The notes beneath the pieces were generated by a model. That model did no database searches. It worked only from the letters and a program-made list of their open reading frames with translations, and was not told the origin of the DNA. The position numbers and the translations under genes were made by a program. From Neisseria flavescens (GTDB lineage: Bacteria; Pseudomonadota; Gammaproteobacteria; Burkholderiales; Neisseriaceae), in contig NZ_CP039886.1 of assembly GCF_005221285.1 (NCBI RefSeq), positions 1,860,001 to 1,924,000 of the forward strand: a stretch of DNA of 64,000 nt, in the 5' to 3' direction. This document shows positions 1-8,471 of this stretch, one piece after another (the first letter of the stretch is position 1; every line of letters begins with the position of its first letter).

Positions 1-186
1 GCCGCAGGTATTGTCAATGTTGACAATAAAGCCACCATCAGCGGTAAAACCAGTTTGAATAGAGTGGAAAACGGCCATTATGATTTGAAACTCTTCGGTC
101 CGCAGGCTGAAGAAATTGCCGGTAAGGCGCAAATCAAAGTTGGCGATTCCACCAAAGAAATCGGTTTGGCCGGTAAGAAAGAATAG
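1..186 (+). CDS. C-terminal end of a TbpB-like surface lipoprotein (partial)
   Basis: The window opens inside a reading frame that runs 61 codons to a TAG stop. The visible tail has short beta-strand-like stretches, including HYDLKLFGPQAEEIAGKAQI, and ends in GKKE. A 'FxGPxAxEIxG' turn followed by a short strand is typical of the last beta-barrel of neisserial transferrin-binding-protein-B-like, Slam-exported surface lipoproteins (TbpB, HpuA, fHbp and relatives). The ligand cannot be told because the N-terminus and first barrel lie outside the window. A DUS pair and a second hairpin follow at once. Confidence 0.55.
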   Translation, partial: AAGIVNVDNKATISGKTSLNRVENGHYDLKLFGPQAEEIAGKAQIKVGDSTKEIGLAGKKE

Positions 187-190
187 GAAA

Positions 191-219
191 AAGGCCGTCT
201 GAAAGGTTCAGACGGCCTT
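191..219. terminator. DUS inverted-repeat terminator
   Basis: Two AGGCCGTCTGAA copies face each other across a 3-base loop, 4 bases after the lipoprotein stop. It serves as uptake signal and probable intrinsic terminator. Confidence 0.75.
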
Positions 220-227
220 GTTGTGAC

Positions 228-261
228 AAAAAAAGCAACGGCTCAAACCGTTGCTTTTTTC
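228..261. terminator. Bidirectional terminator between the lipoprotein gene and asd
   Basis: The arms AGCAACGG and CCGTTGCT surround a 6-base loop with an A-run on one side and a T-run on the other, so the hairpin can stop transcription from both converging genes. Confidence 0.8.
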
Positions 262-274
262 ATGCCAACCTAAA

Positions 275-1390
275 TTACAGGCTGCCCAAGATAATGCGCA
301 ATACGCGGCGCAACGGCTCGGCAGCACCCCACAAGAGTTGGTCGCCGACAGTGAATGCGCTGATGTATTCGCCGCCCATCTCCAGTTTGCGGATACGGCC
401 GACAGGAACAGACAGCGTGCCGGTAACTTTGGCGGGTGTCAGCTCGTGGATGCTGGCTTCTTTTTCGTTAGGGATGACTTTCACCCAGTCGTTTGCACCT
501 GCCAAGATGGCTTCGATTTCGGAAACGGGCAGGTCTTTTTTCAGCTTCAGGGTGAGGGCTTGGCTGTGGCAGCGCATAGAGCCGATGCGTACGCACAAGC
601 CGTCGATTACGGTCGGATTATCGCTACGGCCGAGGATTTTGTTGGTTTCCACACCACCCTTCCATTCTTCTTTGGATTGGCCGTTGCCCAAGTCCACGTC
701 AATCCACGGAATCAGGCTGCCGGCGAGCGGTACGCCGAAGTTGGCTTTCGGATAGTCTTCGCTGCGCAAGAAATCGGACACTTTGCGGTCGATGTCGAGA
801 ATCGAGCCGGCAGGATCGGCAAGCTCGTCTGCCACTTTGGCGTGAATCGCGCCCATGCCGCTGATGAGTTCGCGCATGTTTTTCGCACCCGCGCCGGAAG
901 CGGCTTGGTAGGTCATGCTGGTTGCCCATTCAACCAAATCGTTTTGGAACAGGCCACCCAAAGCCATCAGCATCAGAGAAACGGTACAGTTGCCGCCGAT
1001 GTAGTTTTTCACGCCGTTTTTGAGGCCGTTGTCGATAACGTTGCGGTTGACAGGGTCGAGGACGATAATCGCATCGTCTTTCATGCGCAGGGAAGAAGCC
1101 GCGTCAACCCAGTAGCCGTTCCAGCCGCTGTCGCGCAGGGCTTGGAATACGGATTTGGTGTAATCGCCGCCTTGGCAGGTAACGATGATGTCCATTTTTG
1201 CCAATTCGGCAACATCGTTGGCATCCAACAATGTTTTGGCTGCCTGACCGAAATCAGGGGCAGCGCCGCCGACGTTGGAAGTGGTAAAGAAAAACGCTTC
1301 GGGAATGTGGGCGAAGTCGTTTTCTTCTTGCATACGCTGCATCAAAACCGAACCGACCATGCCGCGCCAGCCGACGAAACCTACTTTCAT
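275..1390 (-). CDS. asd: Aspartate-semialdehyde dehydrogenase
   Basis: Encodes the NADPH-dependent enzyme that reduces aspartyl phosphate to aspartate semialdehyde, the branch point to lysine, diaminopimelate (cell wall), threonine and methionine. The 371-residue protein starts with the nucleotide-binding motif [12 protein letters not shown]. The catalytic cysteine is Cys135 in GGNCTVSLM, and the length is that of the proteobacterial family. The ATG follows a good ribosome binding site (AAGGAG, 5 bases upstream). A short Correia-like element lies 35 bp upstream and could affect its promoter. It stands alone, converging with the lipoprotein gene. Confidence 0.96.
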   Translation of the reverse strand: MKVGFVGWRGMVGSVLMQRMQEENDFAHIPEAFFFTTSNVGGAAPDFGQAAKTLLDANDVAELAKMDIIVTCQGGDYTKSVFQALRDSGWNGYWVDAASSLRMKDDAIIVLDPVNRNVIDNGLKNGVKNYIGGNCTVSLMLMALGGLFQNDLVEWATSMTYQAASGAGAKNMRELISGMGAIHAKVADELADPAGSILDIDRKVSDFLRSEDYPKANFGVPLAGSLIPWIDVDLGNGQSKEEWKGGVETNKILGRSDNPTVIDGLCVRIGSMRCHSQALTLKLKKDLPVSEIEAILAGANDWVKVIPNEKEASIHELTPAKVTGTLSVPVGRIRKLEMGGEYISAFTVGDQLLWGAAEPLRRVLRIILGSL

Positions 1391-1425
1391 ATGCTACTCC
1401 TTGAGAAGAAAATCCTGATAAGTTT

Positions 1426-1495
1426 TATAGTGCATTAACAAAAATCGGAACGGCATTGCCTGCCGCTTTGTTCAGATTTTTGTTAACCCACTATA
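1426..1495. mobile_element. Short Correia-like (CREE/NEMIS) remnant
   Basis: A 70-bp block whose ends, TATAGTGCATTAACAAAAATC and its near-perfect inverted copy (19 of 21 bases), match the terminal repeats of Correia elements. The usual interior is reduced to about 28 bp (CGGAACGGCATTGCC...). It lies in the upstream region of asd; full-length elements can carry promoters and RNase III sites. Confidence 0.65.
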
Positions 1496-1632
1496 ACAAA
1501 GGGGAAAACAAGTGTTTTAACGCCGTCTGCGGAAAATGTAAAGGTTTTTATCGAAATTTTTTAGAATGATGGAAAAATAGGTTAAGATGGCAATGAAATT
1601 GCATCTCATTAAATAGCACAGAGGAAGGTTAA

Positions 1633-2205
1633 ATGAGCGAAATCAATTTGTCGGATTTTCCTAAAACGGAAGTAGTGGATGTCCATATTGCTTCGCCGGG
1701 GGCGAGGGTTGCGGCATATTTGTTGAATAATTTGTTTAATGTTTTGATATGGGTACCATTCATTGTGATGGTAGTTTTCACTTTTGATGAAAGCAAAGAA
1801 TTGGTTTCGGAGTCTTCTCTTTCTAATCCCCCTGAATATTTTGCCATAACATTTTTTATTTCTTTGGCTGTCTATTTGGTTTTTGGTATCTTCCAACTGT
1901 ATTACATGAGCCGGTACGGTCAGTCTTTAGGTAAAAAAATTATGGGTATCCGGGTGTTAAAAAGTGACGGTAGCAATCCGGGTTTTGGTGGTACGGTTTT
2001 GATACGCGAAGTGGCTTGGTCATTTATTGTCGGTATTATAGTCATTGCAGTAATGTTGGCAGTAAATGAAACGGGTGGAGATTTGGTTTCTCTGCTTATG
2101 GCTTTCATCAACTTCATCATGCTCTTCTCCGTCAAACGCGACCGCCGCACGCTCTACGATATGCTGGCCGATACGGTTGTCGTCAAATTACCGCCACGCC
2201 GATAA
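1633..2205 (+). CDS. RDD family membrane protein
   Basis: A 190-residue inner-membrane protein. The N-terminal motif SPGARVAAYLLNNLFN is the RDD signature in slightly varied form (Arg, then a polar residue further along the helix). Membrane segments are seen at about residues 28-52, 74-96 and 128-170. The region YGQSLGKKIMGIRVLKSDG is the loop typical of the family. RDD proteins are poorly understood; some act in ion transport. A GAGGAAGG ribosome binding site lies 6 bases before the ATG. A DUS pair separates it from mltA. Confidence 0.85.
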   Translation: MSEINLSDFPKTEVVDVHIASPGARVAAYLLNNLFNVLIWVPFIVMVVFTFDESKELVSESSLSNPPEYFAITFFISLAVYLVFGIFQLYYMSRYGQSLGKKIMGIRVLKSDGSNPGFGGTVLIREVAWSFIVGIIVIAVMLAVNETGGDLVSLLMAFINFIMLFSVKRDRRTLYDMLADTVVVKLPPRR

Positions 2206-2242
2206 ATGGCTTTTTTGTGTTAAAATCAGCACTTTCCAACAT

Positions 2243-2276
2243 AGGCCGTCTGAAAACTATTTTTCAGACGGCCTTT
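2243..2276. terminator. DUS inverted-repeat terminator
   Basis: AGGCCGTCTGAAAA and its inverse around a 4-base loop, followed by TTT, between the RDD gene and mltA. Confidence 0.75.
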
Positions 2277-2294
2277 CGACACGCTATTGATTCC

Positions 2295-3617
2295 ATGAAA
2301 AAACATCTGTACCGCATCACGCTCGTCAGCATTGCCGCAGCCATTCTTGCCGCCTGCCCGAGCAAAAGCATTAAAAATCTTCCCGAAATCGACACCAGCG
2401 TTATCAAAGGCCCTGACCGCCCCACCGGTACGCCTGATCCCATCGGTACGACAGTGAGCGGGGGAGGAGCAAACTACACCGTTGTTTCCTACAACGAACT
2501 GCCGCACTGGAGCACCCAACACTTCGCCAAAAGCTTGCAATCTTTCCGCTTAGGCTGTGAAAAACTCAAAAACCGCCAAGGCTGGCAGGACGTTTGTATC
2601 CAAGCCATGCAAACGCCGGCGCACCATTTCCAAGCCAAGCACTTTTTCGAGCGCTATTTCACCGCATGGCGCGTCGATAACGGCGGCAATCCTGCCGGCA
2701 CCATTACCGGCTATTACGAACCGGTTCTGCACGGCGACGACAAGCCCACAAGCCAATCCCGTTTCCCTATTTACGGCATTCCGAACGATTTTGTTTCCGT
2801 TCCGCTGGCTGCAAACTTGAGAGGCAGCAAAGCCACCGTCCGCATCCGCCAAACCGGCCAAAACAGCGGCGTCATCGACAATAGCGGCACATACATGGCC
2901 GATTTGTCCAGATTCCCGATTACAGCACGCAGCACTGCGCTGAAAGGCCGTTTTGAAGGCAGCCGTTTTGTTCCTTACCACACCCGCAGCCAAATCAACG
3001 GCGGCGCGCTTAACGGCAAAGCGCCGATTTTGGGTTATGCAGATGATCCGGTCGAACTTTTCTTTATGCACATTCAAGGTTCAGGCCGTCTGAAAACGCC
3101 GTCCGGCAAATACATCCGCGTCGGATTTGCCGATAAAAACGAACATCTGTATGTTTCCATCGGCCGCTATATGGCGGACAAAGGCTATCTGCCGCTGGGT
3201 CAGACCAGCATGCAGGGCATCAAGGCCTATATGAAGCAAAACCCCGGCCGCCTTGCCGAAGTTTTGGGACAAAACCCAAGCTACGTCTTCTTCCGCGAGC
3301 TGACCGGCAGCAGTGATTCCGGCCCGGTAGGCGCATTGGGTACGCCGTTGATGGGCGAATACGCCGGTGCCATCGACCGTCACTACATCACGCTTGGCGC
3401 ACCATTATTTGTCGCCACTGCCCACCCGACCACCAAAAAAGCCCTCAACCGCCTGATTATGGCGCAAGATACCGGCAGTGCGATTAAAGGCGCGGTCCGT
3501 GTGGATTATTTCTGGGGCTATGGCGACGAAGCAGGCGAAGTGGCCGGCAAAATGAAAACCACCGGCTATGTATGGCAGCTCCTGCCCAACGGCATGAAAC
3601 CGGAATACCGTCCATAA
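2295..3617 (+). CDS. mltA: Membrane-bound lytic murein transglycosylase A
   Basis: Cleaves peptidoglycan glycan strands to 1,6-anhydro products at the outer membrane. The 440-residue lipoprotein (called GNA33 in meningococcus) has a signal peptide with lipobox ILAAC, so the mature protein begins at about Cys18. The MltA barrel domain occupies the middle (GTITGYYEPVL, ILGYADDPVELFFMHIQGSG) and the 3D domain the end. The segment DYFWGYGDEAGEVAGKMK should hold the catalytic aspartate. An earlier in-frame start at 2217 would place 26 residues before the signal peptide and run through the DUS hairpin, so the ATG at 2295 is preferred. It contains an in-frame DUS (GRLK). Confidence 0.95.
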   Translation: MKKHLYRITLVSIAAAILAACPSKSIKNLPEIDTSVIKGPDRPTGTPDPIGTTVSGGGANYTVVSYNELPHWSTQHFAKSLQSFRLGCEKLKNRQGWQDVCIQAMQTPAHHFQAKHFFERYFTAWRVDNGGNPAGTITGYYEPVLHGDDKPTSQSRFPIYGIPNDFVSVPLAANLRGSKATVRIRQTGQNSGVIDNSGTYMADLSRFPITARSTALKGRFEGSRFVPYHTRSQINGGALNGKAPILGYADDPVELFFMHIQGSGRLKTPSGKYIRVGFADKNEHLYVSIGRYMADKGYLPLGQTSMQGIKAYMKQNPGRLAEVLGQNPSYVFFRELTGSSDSGPVGALGTPLMGEYAGAIDRHYITLGAPLFVATAHPTTKKALNRLIMAQDTGSAIKGAVRVDYFWGYGDEAGEVAGKMKTTGYVWQLLPNGMKPEYRP

Positions 3618-3627
3618 ACAGCGGTTT

Positions 3628-3675
3628 AAAAAAAGGCCGTCTGAAACCAAGATTCAGGTTTCAGACGGCCTTTTT
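3628..3675. terminator. DUS inverted-repeat terminator after mltA
   Basis: Extended arms of about 19 bp, including AGGCCGTCTGAAACC, end in a T-run that abuts the Correia element. Confidence 0.8.
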
Positions 3676-3781
3676 ATAGTGGATTAAATTTAAATCAGGA
3701 CAAGGCGACGAAGCCGCAGACAGTACAGATAGTATGGCAAGGCGAGGCAACGCCGTACTGGTTTAAAGTTAATCCACTATA
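3675..3781. mobile_element. Correia element (CREE), short form
   Basis: A 107-bp miniature inverted-repeat element. It starts TATAGTGGATTAAATTTAAA and ends in the inverted copy AGTTAATCCACTATA. The interior holds the characteristic segments GGACAAGGCGACGAAGCCG, CAGACAGTACAGATAGTA and GGCAAGGCGAGGCAACGCCG. These elements are non-autonomous, duplicate TA and occur only in Neisseria. It sits between converging mltA and rnpB. Confidence 0.92.
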
Positions 3782-3784
3782 TTT

Positions 3785-3819
3785 CTATAAAAATGCGGCA
3801 GGTTTTTAAAACCTGCCGC
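3785..3819 (-). terminator. Intrinsic terminator of rnpB
   Basis: On the minus strand GCGGCAGGTTTT pairs with AAAACCTGCCGC and is followed by ATTTTTATAG, just past the 3' end of the RNase P RNA. Confidence 0.85.
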
Positions 3820-3825
3820 GGTATG

Positions 3826-4198
3826 GGGACATACAGCTCGGACGGTAAGCCGGGTTCTGTCGCGGACAGTCATTCCTCTAGGCACATCATTGCTGGTGTG
3901 CTCAAGCAACCTACCCGAACGCTCGGCGAGCAGCGTCATCGCGTTCTGTTTGGTCTTGCTCCGAATGGGGTTTAGCCTGCTGCGCTTTGTTACCAAATGC
4001 ACGGTGCGCTCTTACCGCACCTTTTCACCCTTACCTGTTTTGCCCGAAGGCAATCATCGGCGGTATTGCTTTCTGTTCCACTTTCCGTCGCGTTGCCGCG
4101 CCCGGCCGTTAGCCGGCATTCTGCTCTATGGAGCCCGGACTTTCCTCCCCGTATGCCTTACGCGATACGCGGCGACTGTCTGTCCGACCTGTATGAGG
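3826..4198 (-). ncRNA. rnpB: RNase P RNA (class A)
   Basis: Catalytic RNA that removes 5' leaders from tRNA precursors. The universal blocks are clear on the minus strand: GAGGAAAGTCCGGGCTCC near the 5' end, AGGGTGAAAAGGTGCGGTAAG and GAGCGCACCG in the middle, and AGAGGAATGACTGTC then ACAGAACCCGGCTTA near the 3' end. The 5' and 3' ends pair (ATACAG/CTGTAT and TCGGA/TCCGA), forming helix P1. Exact ends are estimated from P1, the promoter and the terminator. Confidence 0.97.
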
Positions 4199-4203
4199 TG
4201 CGG

Positions 4204-4231
4204 ATTATAGCACAGTCGCCATAAGGTTCAG
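4204..4231 (-). promoter_or_regulatory. rnpB promoter
   Basis: On the minus strand a perfect TATAAT (4209-4204) lies just before the RNA. A weak -35, CTGAAC, sits 16 bp upstream and overlaps the end of a DUS copy (4226-4237). Confidence 0.65.
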
Positions 4232-4404
4232 ACGGCCTGATATTTATTTTTCCTTTTCAAACGCCATTCTGGGCAAACCGGTTTTCTGTATCTTTTCGCA
4301 AGCCGGGCCGTCTGAATATTTAGCGGCATTCGCCTGCTTGCCGACACGCTTGCCGCAGCGGAAAAAAAGGAAGAGGCCGGAGCAGCATAACAGGATAGAA
4401 AGAC
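4232..4404. other. Spacer between rnpB and mtrF
   Basis: About 170 bp between two minus-strand genes. It holds two lone partial DUS copies (near 4228 and 4308) and a weak 60-codon minus frame with a TTG start that lies inside the DUS hairpin. No convincing gene is seen. Confidence 0.4.
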
Positions 4405-4447
4405 AAATGCCGTCTGAAAGCAGCAAATAGGTTTTCAGACGGCATTT
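4405..4447. terminator. DUS inverted-repeat terminator after mtrF
   Basis: Paired AAATGCCGTCTGAAA copies, the ATG dialect rather than the more common AGG form, 13 bp past the mtrF stop. Confidence 0.75.
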
Positions 4448-4459
4448 TGTTTATCGCAT

Positions 4460-6028
4460 TTAAGGTGCCGGATAGAATGTGGGCGCACCGGGACCGACGG
4501 GCAGTCCCAAAACAAATACCCAAATGCAGAATAAGGCAATCCAAGCAATCAAAAAGAAGGCGGAATACGGCAACATCATAGAAATCAGCGTACCCACGCC
4601 CGCATCTTTTTTGTATTTGATCACCGTCGCCATAATCAGCCCGAAATAACTCATCATCGGCGTAATAATATTGGTAACGGAATCACCGATGCGGTAAGCG
4701 GCTTGAATGACTTCGGGCGCGTAGCCGGCCAACATCAGCATAGGGACGAAAATCGGCGCAGTTACCGCCCATTGCGCGGAGGCGGAACCTATCATCAGAT
4801 TGATAAAAGCACAAATTAAAATAAAACCGATAAACAACACGCTGCCGCCCAAGCCGACTTCTTTTAAGAACGTCGCCCCTTTAACGGCAATATATTGCCC
4901 AATATTCGTCCAATTAAAAAATGCGACAAATTGTGCGGCAAAAAAGATGATGACCAAATAAAGCCCCAGAGTACTCATCGATTCGGCCATCGCATTAACG
5001 ACTTCCTGTTCGCCGCTCAAACTTCGGGTTACCCGGCCATAAACAATGCCCGGCAGTGCAAACAACAAGAAAATAAAAACAACAATCGATTTTAAAAACG
5101 GCGAACCGGAAACCAATCCTGTTTCAGGATGACGCAAAATACCGTCGGCAGGGACGATGCTCCAAGCCAATAGGGCGGATAAGGCAACAAACACCACGCC
5201 AGCCCAAATTAATCCTTTATATTCCAAAGGCGTGATTTCATTGGAATGCCGAATGTCTTTTTCTTCTTGTGACAAATCTGATTGATAAGGACCCAATTGC
5301 GGTTCGACGATTTTTTCAGTAACAAAATAACCAATCAAAGCAATCACAAACGTACTGGCTACCATAAAAAACCAGTTGGCTTCAGGGCCTACGACGTAGT
5401 CGGGATGGATGATTTGCGCCGCCTGTTGGGTGATGCCTGCCAAGAGCGGATCGATTGTGCTTAAGAACAGATTGGCCGAATAACCGCCCGAAACGCCGGC
5501 GAAAGCCGCAGCCAGACCGGCAAGCGGATGGCGGCCGAGGGAATGAAAGATGATGGCGGACAAAGGGATTAGGACGACATAGCCCAATTCAGAAGCGGTA
5601 TTAGATAAAATCCCTGTAAAAACAACCATAAAAGTAGTGAGTTTGCGTGGGGATTTTGTGAGCAATAAGCGCATTAATGCGGAAATCAAGCCCGATTTTT
5701 CCGCAATCCCCACGCCCAATAAAGAAACCAACACCGTTCCCAACGGCGCGAAACCGGTGAAATTTTTAACGGTATGCGTCAGGATTTTGATCAAACCGTC
5801 GGCATCGAGCAGGCTGACAACGTAAATCAAACCGTCATCGGCACGTCCTTTCGCACCAACAGGGCGCGGATCGGGGACGGATAGTCCGAAATACGCACCG
5901 ACGGCAGAGGCAATCAGCAATAACACAATGAAAATAATAAAAAGCGTAACCGGATGCGGCAACATATTGCCCAGCCATTCGACTGTGCGTAAAAATCGCC
6001 CGCCCCGCCGCGTATCGGTTTGATTCAT
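4460..6028 (-). CDS. mtrF: MtrF, AbgT-family antimetabolite efflux transporter
   Basis: Inner-membrane transporter of 522 residues that in gonococcus exports sulfonamides and supports high-level resistance to hydrophobic agents through MtrCDE; the family also moves p-aminobenzoyl-glutamate. The N-terminus RRGGRFLRTVEWLGNMLPHP and the segments ILSNTASELGYVVLIPLSA and IGSASAQWAVTAPIFVPML are family hallmarks, and there are many hydrophobic helices. The start at 6028 follows AAGGAGA; a start 11 codons upstream would add a charged leader lacking a good site. No mtrR or mtrCDE gene is next to it here. Confidence 0.93.
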   Translation of the reverse strand: MNQTDTRRGGRFLRTVEWLGNMLPHPVTLFIIFIVLLLIASAVGAYFGLSVPDPRPVGAKGRADDGLIYVVSLLDADGLIKILTHTVKNFTGFAPLGTVLVSLLGVGIAEKSGLISALMRLLLTKSPRKLTTFMVVFTGILSNTASELGYVVLIPLSAIIFHSLGRHPLAGLAAAFAGVSGGYSANLFLSTIDPLLAGITQQAAQIIHPDYVVGPEANWFFMVASTFVIALIGYFVTEKIVEPQLGPYQSDLSQEEKDIRHSNEITPLEYKGLIWAGVVFVALSALLAWSIVPADGILRHPETGLVSGSPFLKSIVVFIFLLFALPGIVYGRVTRSLSGEQEVVNAMAESMSTLGLYLVIIFFAAQFVAFFNWTNIGQYIAVKGATFLKEVGLGGSVLFIGFILICAFINLMIGSASAQWAVTAPIFVPMLMLAGYAPEVIQAAYRIGDSVTNIITPMMSYFGLIMATVIKYKKDAGVGTLISMMLPYSAFFLIAWIALFCIWVFVLGLPVGPGAPTFYPAP

Positions 6029-6170
6029 CTGTTTCTCCTTAAAAAAATATATCGTGTGCATTAAATTTTTGAATGTAACATGAAGTGTTTTGTAAGCAAA
6101 CTAAAATAATCGCATATGTATATAACCGCAATAGATTAAAACAGAAAATGCCCTCATCGTTATTATCGTA

Positions 6171-6265
6171 AAGGCGGGAATCCGAAAGCTCGACGTTAAA
6201 GCCTTATCAGGAATGACTGGAACTCAAAAAACGGTTTCCCGCTTTCGCGGAAATGGCGGGATTTT
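6171..6265. repeat. Decayed neisserial intergenic mosaic repeat
   Basis: Contains GGCGGGAATCCG and TTTCCCGCTTTCGCGG...GGCGGGATTTT, which resemble worn dRS3/NIME modules (ATTCCC...GGGAAT). It fills part of the roughly 330-bp gap upstream of mtrF; the remainder is AT-rich without other recognisable features. Confidence 0.4.
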
Positions 6266-6359
6266 CGGTTTTTATTTGCAAAAATGCCGGAGAAGAATGC
6301 AGTTTACATTTTGAATGGTATTGTTATTAATTGTAAATAAATATTGGAAGGTAAATGAT

Positions 6360-6572
6360 ATGAAAAATGAAATTCAAAAAATTATGGACAAATATGATCC
6401 ATGGCATGAAGATGATTTTGAGGCGTATGAAGACATTGCCAAAGATGTATCGTTGATGACAGATAAAACGTTCATTGAACATTATTTGTTGGAAGTTTAT
6501 TCAGAAGAAAACGGACATTTTGACCAAGAGAATATCCATGCGATGATAGGGGAAATTAAAAATGCAATTTAG
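6360..6572 (+). CDS. Small acidic hypothetical protein
   Basis: A 70-residue acidic protein (MKNEIQKIMDKYDPWHED...), probably all helical, with no signal peptide or membrane segment. GGAAGG lies 8 bases before the ATG. The gene is clearly AT-richer than its neighbours, which suggests acquisition from outside. Size, acidity and isolation recall immunity proteins of contact-dependent toxins, but no family is recognised and no toxin gene is adjacent. A DUS pair follows. Confidence 0.6.
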   Translation: MKNEIQKIMDKYDPWHEDDFEAYEDIAKDVSLMTDKTFIEHYLLEVYSEENGHFDQENIHAMIGEIKNAI

Positions 6573-6611
6573 TGAATATGTATTTTTAGAAGAAGGCTTT
6601 GTGTCATTTTG

Positions 6612-6648
6612 ATGCCGTCTGAAAGGGTTTGTTCGTTTCAGACGGCAT
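6612..6648. terminator. DUS inverted-repeat terminator
   Basis: ATGCCGTCTGAAA and its inverse around an 11-base loop, between converging genes. Confidence 0.7.
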
Positions 6649-6667
6649 TGTTACCAAGGCTTGATTA

Positions 6668-7007
<340 letters not shown>

Positions 7008-7020
7008 GTTTCAGACGGCC

Positions 7021-7605
7021 TTATTTGAGCAGGTTTTTCAAGGCCAGGCGTACGCCTTCGCCGACTTCCGTACCTTTGGGAATACCTTTGGTGGCGGCTT
7101 TGGCTTCGCGTTCGTTGTAGCCGAGGGCAAGCAGGGTGTTGATGATGTCTTGGCTTTCGTCGGCAACGGCAGCAGGGGCAAACAGGCCGTCTGAAACGGT
7201 ATGGGACACGAGTTTGCCGCGCAGTTCCAATACCATGCGCTCGGCGGTTTTCTTGCCGATGCCGGGGGCGGAGGAGAGGCGTTTGACGTCTTCTTCGGCG
7301 ATGGCTTGCGCCAGCTCGTCGGCATTCATGGCCGACAAAATGCCCAATGCGGTTTTGGCACCGATGCCGCTGACTTTGACCAGTTGGCGGAAGGTGGCGC
7401 GCTCTTCGGCTGATGCAAAGCCGAACAATAAATGCGCGTCTTCGCGGACGACAAGTTGGGTGTAAAGATGGACGGTTTCGCCAATGGGGGGCAGGTTGTA
7501 GAAAGTCTGCATGGAAACGTCGGCTTCATAACCGACGCCGTTGATGTCGATAACGACCTGCGGCGGATTTTTCTCAATCAATTTGCCTGTGAGCCTGCTG
7601 ATCAT
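7021..7605 (-). CDS. ruvA: Holliday junction DNA helicase subunit RuvA
   Basis: Binds four-way DNA junctions and loads the RuvB motor for branch migration in recombination. The 194 residues show the OB-fold domain ([20 protein letters not shown], about 1-62), the helix-hairpin-helix domain with [14 protein letters not shown] and [16 protein letters not shown] (about 63-140), and the RuvB-binding C-terminal domain ([12 protein letters not shown]). An in-frame reversed DUS encodes VSDGLF in the flexible linker. ruvB and ruvC are not next to it. Confidence 0.97.
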   Translation of the reverse strand: MISRLTGKLIEKNPPQVVIDINGVGYEADVSMQTFYNLPPIGETVHLYTQLVVREDAHLLFGFASAEERATFRQLVKVSGIGAKTALGILSAMNADELAQAIAEEDVKRLSSAPGIGKKTAERMVLELRGKLVSHTVSDGLFAPAAVADESQDIINTLLALGYNEREAKAATKGIPKGTEVGEGVRLALKNLLK

Positions 7606-7622
7606 GGTGTTCCCCTGTGATT

Positions 7623-7668
7623 AAAAAAGGCCGTCTGAAACCTTGCAATCGGGTTTCAGACGGCCTTG
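7623..7668. terminator. DUS inverted-repeat terminator
   Basis: Arms AGGCCGTCTGAAACC and inverse between rlpA and ruvA. Confidence 0.75.
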
Positions 7669-7703
7669 TATTGTATCAAACTTCAGCGGTAACGCGGACG
7701 AAA

Positions 7704-8423
7704 TCAGATGGCGGATGCCAGGTTCAGATGACGGGCGCGTTCGCCTGCTTCGGCGGCACGTTCTTGGCTGCTGAACGGACCCATTTTGACAACGTATTCG
7801 TAGTTGCGTTTTTCAAGCATGATTTTGCTGTCGGACGGCAGGCTTTGTGCGGTTTGGTTCAAATAGGCTTGCGCTTCGCGTTGGGTACCGAAGGATTTCA
7901 AATCAACAAAAAATTCTTTGTTGTTTGGGGAAATAATGGTTTGAGCGGCGGTTTGGCCGGGGATGATCTGCTCAACTTTGACGTTGGCCGTGCCTTGGTT
8001 GATGAAACCCAATTGTTGGGCGGCGGCTTTGGAAACATCGATGACGCGTTTGCCGTGGAAAGGGCCGCGGTCGTTGACACGGACGATGACGCTTTTGCCG
8101 TTTTGCATATTGGTCACGCGTGCGTAGCTGGGAATAGGGAGGGTTTTGTGGGCGGCGGAGAGGGCGTTCATATTGTAACGCTCGCCGCTGGAAGTTTTAC
8201 GGCCGTGGAATTGGCTGCCGTACCATGAGGCTTTGCCGGTTTGGCTGAAAGAGGAAACTTTGGTCAGCGGCGTGTAGCGTTTGCCGGCAACTTTGTAACT
8301 GCGGTTGGCAGAAGGATGCAGTTTTTCGACTCGGACCACGCTGTCGGCGACGGCGGCATTGATGGAAAGGACGCCGATAGTGGCGGCGGCTAGGGAAAGG
8401 AGGGTTTTTTTAGTAAAAGTCAA
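7704..8423 (-). CDS. rlpA: RlpA-like septal lytic transglycosylase with SPOR domain
   Basis: Cuts peptidoglycan strands stripped of stem peptides, helping daughter-cell separation. The 239 residues comprise a cleavable signal peptide (ending near NAAVADS), a double-psi beta-barrel domain (GKASWYGSQFHGRKTSSGERY to VIVRVNDRGPFHGKRVIDVS, about 60-150) with the conserved NDRGP, and a C-terminal SPOR domain (EFFVDLKSFGTQREAQAYLN, about 167-239) that binds denuded septal glycan. The signal lacks a lipobox cysteine, so unlike Escherichia coli RlpA it is probably not lipidated. Confidence 0.92.
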   Translation of the reverse strand: MTFTKKTLLSLAAATIGVLSINAAVADSVVRVEKLHPSANRSYKVAGKRYTPLTKVSSFSQTGKASWYGSQFHGRKTSSGERYNMNALSAAHKTLPIPSYARVTNMQNGKSVIVRVNDRGPFHGKRVIDVSKAAAQQLGFINQGTANVKVEQIIPGQTAAQTIISPNNKEFFVDLKSFGTQREAQAYLNQTAQSLPSDSKIMLEKRNYEYVVKMGPFSSQERAAEAGERARHLNLASAI

Positions 8424-8471
8424 AACGGGTTCCGTTCTTGAGTTGATAATGCAGCGGTTTCAGACGGTCTG

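Noticed and set aside
251..1438. Long open frame opposite asd
   Set aside because: It is the antisense shadow of a well-supported gene and has low-complexity, His/Phe-rich translation.
4244..4426. A 60-codon minus-strand frame with a hydrophobic start between rnpB and mtrF
   Set aside because: It starts with TTG inside a DUS hairpin, has no ribosome binding site and no recognisable family; coding is unlikely though not excluded.
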